Assembly (NCBI RefSeq): GCF_040807025.1
Contig: NC_090942.1
Coordinates: 208,466,640-208,530,639 of the forward strand
Length of the DNA stretch: 64,000 nucleotides
From: Struthio camelus
Taxonomy: Eukaryota; Chordata; Aves; Struthioniformes; Struthionidae
Reading direction: 5' to 3'
In this document: positions 32,401 through 49,514 of the stretch, piece after piece
Layout: each line of letters opens with the position of its first letter
Position numbering within the stretch: the stretch's first letter is position 1
Notes under the pieces: model-generated
Databases searched by the model: none
Told to the model about the DNA's origin: nothing
What the model saw: the letters and a program-made list of their open reading frames with translations, nothing else
Translations under genes and position numbers: made by a program

Positions 32401-35289
32401 TCAGATGGAAAATATAAAGAAATCAAACTTTTTAATGACCCTAATCTTATTTTACTGCATGTCCCTGACTAACAGTAATACCTGCACAACTAATAAATAA
32501 TTCACCTTATTCTATTCTTCTTCTATATAGTGTGAATATAATAATACTGCTTTCTCTTATGTTTCATTCTTATTGCTTCTCAAATATTTTATGTATTCTC
32601 CGGTAAGATGAAAAGTGAATATATGGCATAGATGTTAGAAGAATGAGCCAATGATCCATTTTACACAGCATCTCGACTCTAACAGAACAAAATTTGGATA
32701 TTACAAACATATAAATTCTCCATAGTGTAACAAATTTGAGAATACTGGTGTCTGAAAGGATATTGCACCTCTCACCTGAGGCAATTGTGATTTTATACTT
32801 TGCAGTACAAATCCAAAGATCAGCAACTAATGATCTGAGCAAATGATACAAAATATGTACAAAACAGATCACAACCTATTCCCTTTGGACTTTATATATA
32901 CTTTAATCCAAATCAAAGTGAGTCCAATGATTGCTATATTTTTCTGTTTTCAGTATCCTTTTGTTAAATGCCACACATAAAAGTAAGGTTTATTATTAGA
33001 TAAACTGAAATAGCTGGAAAAAGTAGAAAAACTTTTGAGCTTTCAAAGTTTTCTTCAGGTATGATATAGAGGCAAATGTCTCCAGAATCAAATACAAGAC
33101 GATATCATTTATTTACAGTTTATTTACAAGTGTATCAGTTAAACATCTCTGTAAGAAGAGAGAGCTGTATCTGTGGAGCTGAAAAGCTATTAAGAGACAG
33201 AGAAGGCTAACAAAAATTTCCCTAAGAAAATAAAAATTTCCCTAGTTATATCTAGGGGAAAGGGAAAGACAATTTATGACCTATGGACAGTAAAGAGATT
33301 AGTGACGAGGAGGGAGATTATGTGCCATAAAGCCAATACTTTTGTTGACATTGTGTTTTTTGGTATTCAGCACCAACATATGATTTAGTTCCTGTCTCAT
33401 CTTTGAAAGGTGTTTTGTAAGTCTTCCTTGGTGACTGGGACTTGAGAGACAGGGATGGGGAATGGCTATTTAGTTTGCCCTGCAAGAGAGCACATGGTAC
33501 ACCTGACGAAATGTCTTCCAGTGCAAGAAGTGCATGCATGATTTAGAGATTATTATAATTTCGTTATGAGGTGTTTACTGTAGGGAGAGTAGAAGTGTGT
33601 CAACAGGCTTTGTGTCTTGTAAATGCACGATCTAGGGAAAAATCAGTCATTATGAGTTCATAATGCTGCCTATAACTTCATTAATGCAGTTACCTATAAC
33701 TTCATTTTTAGAACTCCGTGACTACCCAAAGCACTTCCTCCTGTCTACTGTCACCTGAGCTACTTCTCACAACTCTAGGACCAGTTTACTGGGTCTTTAA
33801 GAAGTGAAGCATCATCCTAAGGGATTTTTGAGATAAAAGATTGTGATCAGATCTTACAAAACCATAGTGAAGCAACATCCTGATGAGCCCTGCTTGTATT
33901 TTTTTAATTAGCTGGAGGCCACTGTATGTCAATGAAGCAGTGGCTGAGCCCTTCCAACCGAGTCATGTGTGCCACATTACTTGAGAACACTATCAGCATG
34001 AAAATGTAATTTGATTTAACATCTGAACACTAATTCCTGCTCTTATTTATGATTGCATACACAATGTTGGCTCACGCACAATTATCAGCAGTGCCAGGTA
34101 GTAAAGAAACTTGCTCTAAACTGCTTACTCTGCTATACAACAGAGCTGTTGCCTCTCCGACCTGCAAATTACCTGAGTTTGGTTAAACAATTAACATTAT
34201 AGGGGTTTAATAGTCCAACTTATTTTGACCAAAATATGAATATCTCAACTCTGAGAGGGCAGTAACCTTTGTGTAGACAGCTAGCGGTGACTTGGAAGAA
34301 GCTACTGTCAGAAAGCTCTCTGTTAATAAGAGCTTTACACTTCTTTGCTCTGGCCTGCATCTGTATTCCTGAGAAAATTGAAGGGGAGGGAGGGGGAGTG
34401 TCTCCATTAACTACAAGAAACATATTCTGAAAGTAATTTTTATGTAAATTATATAAATTTCAAATTTAATATTTTTAGTATTTACTAAAAGTCAGCCTTT
34501 GGTTTAGTCAAGAAACATTCCTGGAACTGCGTTTCACAGCACTGTAATAAATGTTAACCTTGCTGTTTGGTTATTTAAACTGGTATTCAGAATAAACATT
34601 TTCCTTGGTATCTAGGTTTAATAGAAATGTGAAAAGCTGATCTTTTCTTTTTTTTTAACTTAGCATTGCCACAGATGCATAAGGATAGCAGCTTCACTGT
34701 AGGAAGCATCTATAAAAAAGTGTTTTCGGAAAATTGACCAGCCTTATCTTTTTTTTTTTTCCTCTGGGAATTTAAACTAAATTACATCTTACTTCTATTA
34801 GACAGAGAATGAATATTCAATAATTTTGGCTATCCTGCTTACCTTTGGCAAATATCCTATGGGCTGTGGCTTACTGTCTAAGAAGTACAGCCTTAGAACA
34901 GCTTAATTGCCAAGGTTACTATAAAGCAGATGAACTGCTTGGCTACAGAGCAGTGACATGAGCTTAGGCGCTTCCTGTAGTAGCATCTAAAGGTTTCTCT
35001 CTTCCTCACTTTGTGCAAAGACATCCTTCTGCTCTGTGAGTTCTTCGTAGGTGTAGGGTTGCTTGGAACAGATAGGACACTACGGTGGTGTGGCAACCCA
35101 GTTGGCCAGTATTGTGCTTAGTAAACGTATATGTTGCGATGCGTTTACCCGTAATTGTTATGATGTTGGTCTGATGTCTAAGTGTGAGGGGATAAAGGCA
35201 GGAGTTCTCAACCACCAACCGAGGTTTAAAAATGATTGGTGGGACAGTACCACGTGGGCCCCAGTGGCACCAGCACTGGGATTCCATTA
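26491..35289. other. Intergenic, no gene seen
   Basis: Nearly 9 kb without a supportable gene. A pyrimidine-rich tract lies at 26602-26646 and may be part of older LINE debris. A GC-rich segment at about 28260-28480 contains a 127-codon open frame with no recognisable domain. The rest is AT-rich unique sequence. Confidence 0.55.
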
Positions 35290-36060
35290 AGTTCTCCTCC
35301 CGAGCGCTGGAGCTTGAGTCTCTGAGACCCGTTATCCTCTATGGAGCACTTGGGGTCGGGGGGAACCAGTAGAGAGACAGCTAGAGGCGAAGCCCGTGAG
35401 CGTGGCCAGCGGTCATTCAGAAAATGACTGCGTCACCTAGGAGGGGCTGCATATAGGGCAACGTTGTAAGCAGTCGGGTGGCACTTGTGGAGGGAACAGA
35501 GGAGATGAAATCACGAGCTGGCTGAGAAGAGTCAAGCGCGGCACTTCTCCGTGCTCGTGGGGCAGCGCTGTCACTAAGCCAGCTGAAGAGCACCACCATG
35601 CTGTCGAGAGGAGCTGTGGGGCAGCCGCCACCAGCAGCGCAGGAGCAAGACCGTCAGCGCCACCCTCAAGCCCCTGGAAGTGGGACGCCATTTCCAGCAT
35701 ACCCTCCGGAGAAGCCACCAGAAAACCAGGGGTAGGATTAAGCCATGGCCACTTCTCCGTGTCAACAGGACTTCACTCACCCTTGAGGGTTTACCAGCTG
35801 GTGCCCCTCCGGCGGTCCCGCTTCACCAGTGCCAGCCTCAACCTGTGCTAGCTTGACGTATCCCTGGCCGGCGCGCCGTTGGTGGCCGGGTCTGGTGGCT
35901 CTTTTCCCCCCAAGGGTGTGTGACATAGCCGGCCTCGAGGCGCTGACCTCTGCCTTGTGACGGTAGGCGGTGACTCACCCCTCCTTTCTCCCTCCTCACT
36001 TTCACACGGGGTGGGTCGCCTCCCTTTCAGGCGGGGGGTAGTAAGGTGTACTGGAATTGG
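35290..36060. promoter_or_regulatory. CpG-rich island of unknown origin
   Basis: About 770 bp of GC-rich sequence with frequent CpG, including GGCCGGCGCGCCG near 35866, inside otherwise AT-rich, CpG-poor DNA. It could be the promoter of an unannotated non-coding transcript, a GC-rich mobile-element fragment, or a methylation-free regulatory island. Open frames on both strands show no known domain, and no splice-linked exons could be proposed. The call rests on base composition only. Confidence 0.45.
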
Positions 36061-36349
36061 TTGTGTATGCATTGTAACATCGGGGTACTATAATAGCTTG
36101 CTGTGTACTTCTGTAACTACTTTGTTACTGTGGAATATTGTCTCCCTTTCTTACTGTACAATATAGAGTATTGTCTATAGTAGGATAATAAGATATAATA
36201 GTATTCGCATTGCTGTTACGCTGTTCAGTTGTCGTTAAATCGTTTGACCTTGACAGGGCGTGTGAATTCCTTTCTAGTTAACTACAATCCCAACAATCCC
36301 ACCTGCCACATACGAACTGCCAGACATAGGAACCTTTCAAGGGAGCAAA

Positions 36350-36410
36350 TACATATATATATACATACATATATATGTACACACACACACACACATATAT
36401 ATGCATATAC
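36350..36410. repeat. (TA)n/(CA)n compound microsatellite
   Basis: Alternating TA, TACA and a CA run of about nine units, then TA again. A likely polymorphic simple repeat. Confidence 0.9.
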
Positions 36411-36541
36411 AGGTTCCATACCTGATATACAGGTGACTATATCAACAATAATGGCATTTAAGTTGTGCTGTCATCGCACCTGTGAGGGGACTTCCTCTCC
36501 TGGTGTGCGACAGGTGATCATCGGCATTTCTGACCAGGTGA

Positions 36542-36560
36542 GTGGCCACCAGGTGGTTAT
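36542..36560 (+). promoter_or_regulatory. Candidate CTCF-binding motif
   Basis: TGGCCACCAGGTGGTTA matches the CTCF consensus TGGCCACYAGRKGGC except for one T in place of C after GG. It lies about 500 bp from the CpG-rich island. This is a motif match only. Confidence 0.3.
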
Positions 36561-39500
36561 TACCGGGTCATGATTCCGGTACCATCTGAAAGAAAAGAAG
36601 CCATTTGATTCAGAAGTATGGGCCATTAAAAATATATATTTTTTTTATCAGTGGTGGACACATCAGAAATCTTTAACCAGATCATGGTATCTTCCACCGT
36701 CTTATTTGTTTTCCTACCATCTTCAACTTCCTCTTTGGCTAGGGACAGGCTCAGAAGTCAGAGTCAATGCAGGAGGGAGGTGTGGTAAAGACAAGACACA
36801 GACATGAACAACTGTCACATACATATCAATAACTCCTAAGCCTAAAATGTCTTCAATACATCTGGTGGCCGCACATACGTTATTACAGGTGTTATTACAG
36901 AAGGAGAGCTATAGTACTATATGGTCTATAATACAATCCTTCAAAGTAAAAAAAATCGTTGGTTGCACAAACGATGCTGCCCTCCAGCTAAGGAGATAAG
37001 AAAGGTAGGTAAAACTCATATTTAGTGGCCATGATCTACTGACAGCTACTTAAGGGCCTTTGTAGATTACTACACAAAGTAGTGATCACAACCAGACAAA
37101 AAAAGGGGTCAAGGAAATGTGAAGATATCTTCATAATTCCAACTTTATCTGTATACAATACTCTCCTCAAAAGAAAAATTGAGCCCTACCACCACAGCCA
37201 CACAGAGCTTAAGACTGTGTCAATCACTGGTCAAGTTCATTATTCAATATCTGCAATGGCTTTTCTAGTCTCTGCACCTAGAGTAAATAAATATGGTGCA
37301 TCCATTACAAGTCATCTGTATACTGGAAGACTTTCTACTTAAGAAATATTGATTCAGAGACCGTATGGATGATTCATGCATTAAAGATAGCGGATGTTTT
37401 ATTGGATACCAACACTACAACTTGCAACATGAGTTGAAGATCAAAATGGCCAGTAGCTGCTTGCCTAAATTTTCAAATGATGACTGTTAAATATAATAGT
37501 AGAATGAGAGGTGGTTTTCTAGAGAATTTCCCTGCTTTCCTTGCTGATGTTCAAAAGTGTCAGAGTTCAGACCTCCAAAGGAGGCCTCTTGATCTTTGTG
37601 TAGCGGGTATACCATCTTGGCTGGCTGAATATCTAATTCAGGGCTTCTTTGGCAAATTATCAAAGCTGTAGGCTTTTCTTATTCCACACCAAAAGGCATT
37701 CCAGAGAAGTTTGGAGCGTCTTTCAGTTATTAAACTCTTCCTCTCTTCTTAATACTCAATGGCTTTGCAATCAGGCTCGTATAACATTTACTGTATGATA
37801 CTAACTGTGGTTTATGGAAGTGTCTAACTAAATGACTCCGATGTCTAAGCAGCCATGAAGAGATGAGATGTTCAGTTGCATAGGGAAAAGCATTTACTGT
37901 TGACATGTTTTCTGTTCTACAGAACCAAGAAACTACACTGTATGTTCTTGAGACTAAAATACTATCACCTTAGCTATCAATCCAGAGATCTGGAAACTTC
38001 TTGATACATTTTGTAATGCAATAGGAATTACACAGTTTTAGGTCTCTGCCTGTGAATGTAGCGGGGAGCAGTTCAGCATTTAACTGACCCTTCTTCTTCA
38101 GTGAGAAAGGTGGGCTCATGCCCACGTTTCATATTTTGGGACAGTGACATAAACTGAAGCTAGCAGGGGCCAGAACGATAAAGAGGAAATAGTGAATTAA
38201 TTGTGTCTCACAACCGCAATGCTTCCTGCCTCACCCATTGCTCAGGGCTACGTCTAACTTCACAGTGTAGCCCCAATATATTGCCACTTATGAAATAAGA
38301 AGACTTCTGTAAGGGGTGAAAATTTCAAAGTCTGTAGTCCAGTTTAATTCCTGCAAACTTTGAAATTCTGGGGCTCTGAATTCCGGCCTACTTCTTGTTT
38401 GATGACAAATGATATAACATCAATGCACTGCAAAGCTCTTTGTGACCATGTCTTCGCAAAAAAAAACTATGAAGTCAGACACTGTTACCAGGAAATGACA
38501 TGCAGCTTAAGAAACTTGTTTATACATATCAGCTAAATAAGAGTACGGAAGTGATTTCAGCTTTGTTATTGTTGATAATACTCATGGAGAGGACATCAAA
38601 AAAAACAACTGAATTCCTATTTAATTAAAATCAGCCACTGATGCTTTCTTTACATGCTATCTTTCAGTTTACAACAGAACCTGGACTAAATGCCCAGATG
38701 AAGTAGAAACTTATTCATATAAGAACAGCAGCTGTATGTTACAGGACTAGGATGATCAGATTCCACTAATTAATGAAACTATGTGGATATACAGGCAAAA
38801 TATACAGGTGTGTGGAATTTAGGTCAATACCTACTTAAGACTCTGTTTCAGTACTCTCAAAATACTATCTTACAGTGACAGATGGAAAGTTTTTCATTTT
38901 CAGTAAATGTTCTTTAGTTTCTTTGAGTATCTGAATAGCAGCTATATTTAATGGACCTACTTTTCTTTCCTTGTAAGTGAAGAGAGGTAAAAACAGTTTA
39001 TTCCTAAACCTACTTTTCCACAAAACTATTTAAAAAAATAGAAGAACGTGCATCCAGTAGGTAAGTTAAAAAATCTAGAAAGTGCAGCACAGTGCCCCAG
39101 CATTATCCAGAATATGGTCAGTTTCTGTAAAGCTAATCCACTGATTCTCATTCATAACATGGGCAGTTATCCCTTGGGAATATTCAGATGATGAGCATGT
39201 GAGGCTCTGCTGAATTGTCTTGCCTGACTGCTTCTTTGTATGCACAGCTAACAATACAGATTCCAGCCCATATAGTGGTATAAAGGGCTTGGGTCTTTTG
39301 TTGTGCGGTTATTGTTCCTTTCATGCCAGAACCTGCTGTCTTGAACTATCACTCCATCCCATTTAAATGAAAAAACATAGCAGCTTCTTTCATAACTGGT
39401 ATGTCCAAGACCTTTATACTCCATCTGGCTTCTTTGGCATGACAAGTCAGACAGCAGAGAATTTAGAAACAACATGAGGGAGGAGGAAGTGGGAGAGAAG

Positions 39501-42030
39501 AGATTCACAGGTTCTTCTATAAATTTTGGAAGTGAAATCATAGTGTGTATGAGTTTAGTCAGTTCAAGCTTCCTTTGACTTAATTTGCAGTTGTTTGTAC
39601 AGTTAATTACAGTTGTTTATATGCCTATGTTGAGTATTCTTCTCTTACTTCTTTCCAAAAGTCCAAACTTCTAAACAAAACTGACATGACATTTCCAGAT
39701 GGAATTTCAACCGTATAAAAATAAGAAATGGCAAAATTCCCAGTTAAAATTTGGCAAATCTGTTAAAAAGATAGAAGCTGGGGATAGATCTCATAGCATA
39801 GTAAGAATTACACTGTCAGAGGACAAACAATTCTGTGGTGAGGGACTATTAGCCTGGATGTTGGGAGAGTTTCTTCAGCTCACCCTACTTAAATCAGCAC
39901 TGTGTCTATTGCTGACAAATCTCCACTGTGTCCACTGAAGACACAGTCTGCAAACATATTGAACCTTACCTTCAAGCCATAAACCAGTTCCTGTTCACAT
40001 CCTATAATCTCTAAAACCACAACTGAGAACCCATTAGTTTGAACCCTAAAAGCTGCTAATGTCTTCTGAGTCAGCACAAGGAGGCAAGTCCTCTCTTGGA
40101 TGTACATGCAATGAGAAAGCAAGGACTCATGTATCTCAGAGTCATGCAGGCTGCCTCAGCTGTGAATTTTCCCTGCTCATGCTGCCAAACACGTTGGCAA
40201 GACAGCACCCAGCGCTCGCCCGCCACAGTACTCACCTGCCACTCCATAAACGTCAGCTGCTGCTCAAGCACTGAGGCGATACAGCCTCTGGGAGGGGAAG
40301 CCAAAAGCTACGGATGAGCTGTGGCATCCTATCAGCAGCTGTGCAAAAGTCAGTGAGAAAAAAGTTTCCTAAATCTTAAAAAGGGCTTATTAAAAAATTT
40401 GCCAGCTGTTTTTCCTACATCTCTCCCCTCTGACTGCACAGCCCCCGAGCCTTGGGACGCAGGAAGCAGCCTATTGACAAAACACTTAGTTGAAAGCAAA
40501 GAGGATAGCTGCCATATGATAACAGCTGCTTTTGGGTGCAGAGCTATACAGCCATAGTATTTTAAATGGCCCTGCCTCATGTCTGCTTTTCTTTGTGTGA
40601 ATGCAGACAGCATAGTAAGCAATGAATACAATTTGGAGTGCTGTTCAATGACCAGCTATGACAATCTTTTACCTTGCTGTTGCCGAAAGGAGAGGTCCCA
40701 GCCCCACATCTGGCTGCTTCCCTGCATCCCCATTCCCCTCTGTGCTGGTCCACCACTCCTTCAGGTGGGTTCCAGTGCTCCTCTGACCCTTGGGTAGCCA
40801 GAGCAGCTTGCTAACCTTGCAAAAAACTATTTGGGGGTGGGGGAGATATTGATTATTTTTCTGTACTAGTTTCCTGTAGCTTCAGCTATCTGAATAAGTT
40901 GCCGGAGGAGGCACTTGATACTGGAACAGCACAGGGAAACAGCAGCGTGTGTGAGTGCTGCCCAGGATGAGAGAGAGGGACCGGGAGGAGCAGGAGCACC
41001 TCCTTACAGCACTGAACTGTTGGCAAAGCCACTCATCCCACTGCAACCTTAGACATAAAACTTCTGTACCACATACTGCCACAGTTCAGGGCCCTGGGTT
41101 TTGACCTGGGTCATGCATGCAATGTGACCCTATTCCAGTCTGGCAGCTCAGCTCCTGTTTCCGCTGGAAGGCGGCCATACCCTTTTCCCCAGGCCACCTC
41201 TCAGACTGCAGAGCTCAGCTGCTGTGGTGCTAAGATTGTTTTTCAAAGTCTCTAATAAATTTGCTCTCATTGAAGAAGTGGTTTCTTTTTCTTCTTTTTT
41301 TCTCATGTTCAAAAGCAAGTGAATTATTTTTAGCTCATATTTCTTCTTTCAAATTTGCATCTGGGCACTAAGTCAACACAGGATGATTCTGCTTCAAAAG
41401 GATTCTGCTTCAAATTCTGTCAGGAATTATGGACAAGAAAGAGGGAACTGAATGACAGTGGTTCTGGAACCTCTGTGTTCAGTGCAGTACACTAAGTTCA
41501 GAAAAGGGCTTAGGAACTGAAAGTAGGACTTGTGGCAAATTTGGGAACTTGGAATCTAAAACCTAAAGCCCCTGTCATCTTCTGTCTAACTTTGGAGACA
41601 TGTATTTTTAGCCAAGGGGAATAAAAACTTCTGAAACATCCCCACTTCAAGGTGCCTGTTGTATTCTAACACAATTTCTACCCTTTCTTCTTTAGTTGAA
41701 GAAATATTCTTGGCTGACAGGCTAGGTTGACTAAGATATATGATCCAGGGTACTCTACTGAGACCTTTACTTCTGGTGTGTGGGTTGCCTAGGGTGAGTA
41801 TGGGAGAACAACGGGATGCAGCCATAAATCCGTGATTACTTGGGCCACCCAGCAGCACAGATGATGGCTGTGTGGGCACGGGCCTAACATGGTAACTGGA
41901 GAGCAATCCATGTCTGTCTACACAGCAGTCTCTCTAGTCATACGGCAAACCAGCACTCACATACACCACGCACTGCATGTTTTCAGGACGGCCTGAACCC
42001 AGACTTCCCCCGGCCTGATGGACCGTCCCT

Positions 42031-42205
42031 GAACATAAGACTAGGTACTTCGAGGAAGGACCAATGGCCGATCTGCCTTCCCTCTTTGGCCTCGCGTTGC
42101 CACCGCGAGGCGTTATGAGTATTACAGCACATCAGACTTGCCCCATCCAGTCCTTGGTACCTGGTCCTGTGTTAATGTATAATAGCCTCAACGGCCCCAT
42201 CCCTC
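42031..42205 (+). mobile_element. Old sauropsid interspersed repeat fragment
   Basis: GAACATAAGA followed by GACCAATGGCC-ATCT, then CCCCATCCAGTCC and TAATAGCCTCAACGG, recalls the order of a widespread turtle/crocodile/bird repeat that begins GAACATAAGAA and carries GGGTCAGACCAATGG. I associate that family with CR1-like LINEs. The similarity is from memory and divergent. The fragment ends about 640 bp upstream of the gene 2 AP-1 site. Confidence 0.45.
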
Positions 42206-42841
42206 TGTGCCACAGAGGCCCCTCCATGCTGTATCGTAGACCTGCATCCTGAAGGGGCATAGTCTCCAAGTTCAGTCTACAGTGCAGGTGGGGGGCCATG
42301 TGCACAAGGCACAGTAGATGTTCCTTTTATGGTGCCGGAAGAAGATTTCTCTCCCTCAAGGTCTTTGCACATTTCCATTGAATTGTATTAGGATATTAAG
42401 GCTGTTCAAGGTGAGAAGCAAATGGGCCATTTGTATAACCAGCTATATCACTAAAATTAACAGGGAGAAGATGGGCTAAAGGAAGGGTTTCATTCCTGCC
42501 GTACTAAGGCACTGTGTAAGTGCCTCAAAGGTGAGGGAAGGCTTCCTGAGGTATCTTCTCATGTGGTACAAAGAATAGATTGATGTACCTCACAGGGAAC
42601 CTGATCCCCTTAGCACCTCTCAAAAACAAGATGATTTTTATCTAGGTGACCTACAGGTTTGAGTACTTTTAAATTTAAAGTACTGGTCCAGTCTAGGAAT
42701 GAAGAAAAAAAAGGTACACTGTCCAGTAATATGATTGCAAAATCAGGGGGTTTTCAGGGAAGGTAAACTGTCATGTTACGCTACTTCTAAAACAAAATGT
42801 GTTTTCGATGCTTCTGTGGGAAATCAGAGGATGTTATAAGC
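42206..42841. other. Upstream flank of the second MMP gene
   Basis: Unique sequence before the proximal promoter. No coding exon is seen. Distal regulatory elements may lie here but none can be identified by sequence alone. Confidence 0.4.
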
Positions 42842-42848
42842 TGAGTCA
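42842..42848 (+). promoter_or_regulatory. AP-1 site of second MMP promoter
   Basis: Consensus TGAGTCA, 40 bp upstream of the TATA box, which is the spacing found in mammalian MMP1 and MMP3 promoters (AP-1 near -70). Likely to confer Fos/Jun-dependent induction. Confidence 0.7.
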
Positions 42849-42881
42849 TGCAACTGTTGACTTTACCAGGCACACGACTGA

Positions 42882-42888
42882 TATAAAT
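42882..42888 (+). promoter_or_regulatory. TATA box of second MMP gene
   Basis: TATAAAT, 90 bp before the ATG, giving a predicted 5' UTR of about 60 nt. Confidence 0.75.
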
Positions 42889-42971
42889 AGAGAAACATTG
42901 GTGAGCCCTGGAGAGAGGGAGAAAAGATTGAGAGATCTTCTAGTGAGGACTGGTAGGACAGAGAGGCAAAG

Positions 42972-49290
<6,319 letters not shown>

Positions 49291-49510
49291 AAATCTTAAG
49301 TGACAGTGTAGGGCTGAATGTTTTTTCATGTTCTTTGGTTATAAACAATACCATTCATCTTTTACTGTGTGTCTCAATCTGAAACGAGTTGTGGTCTTTG
49401 ATAAATCTAATTTAAAATCATAAACAAGTAAAACAGTGTACAGTTTTAATTTATTTTCCACTATTTATTAGTCAAATTGTGTTTGAATAATAAAAGTATT
49501 TTGCTTGAAT
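49291..49510 (+). other. 3' UTR and polyadenylation signal of second MMP
   Basis: A short AT-rich UTR with AATAAA at 49489-49494, about 200 nt after the stop. It is followed by T/G-containing sequence, as expected downstream of a cleavage site. Confidence 0.7.
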
Positions 49511-49514
49511 ATAA

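Larger units (their letters stand above)
36061..42030. other. Intergenic, no gene seen
   Basis: Contains an AT/AC microsatellite (36350-36410) and a CTCF-like motif (36542-36560). A GC-richer stretch at 40100-41250 has several short frames without domains. Nothing else is recognisable. Confidence 0.5.

Noticed and set aside
35599-35739. Small proline-rich frame of 46 codons inside the CpG-rich island
   Set aside because: Ends quickly, has no homologue I recognise, and competing frames on the other strand are just as long.
37082-37342. 86-codon open frame following the CpG island
   Set aside because: No domain, no detectable splice link to the island, and AT-rich codon content typical of random sequence.
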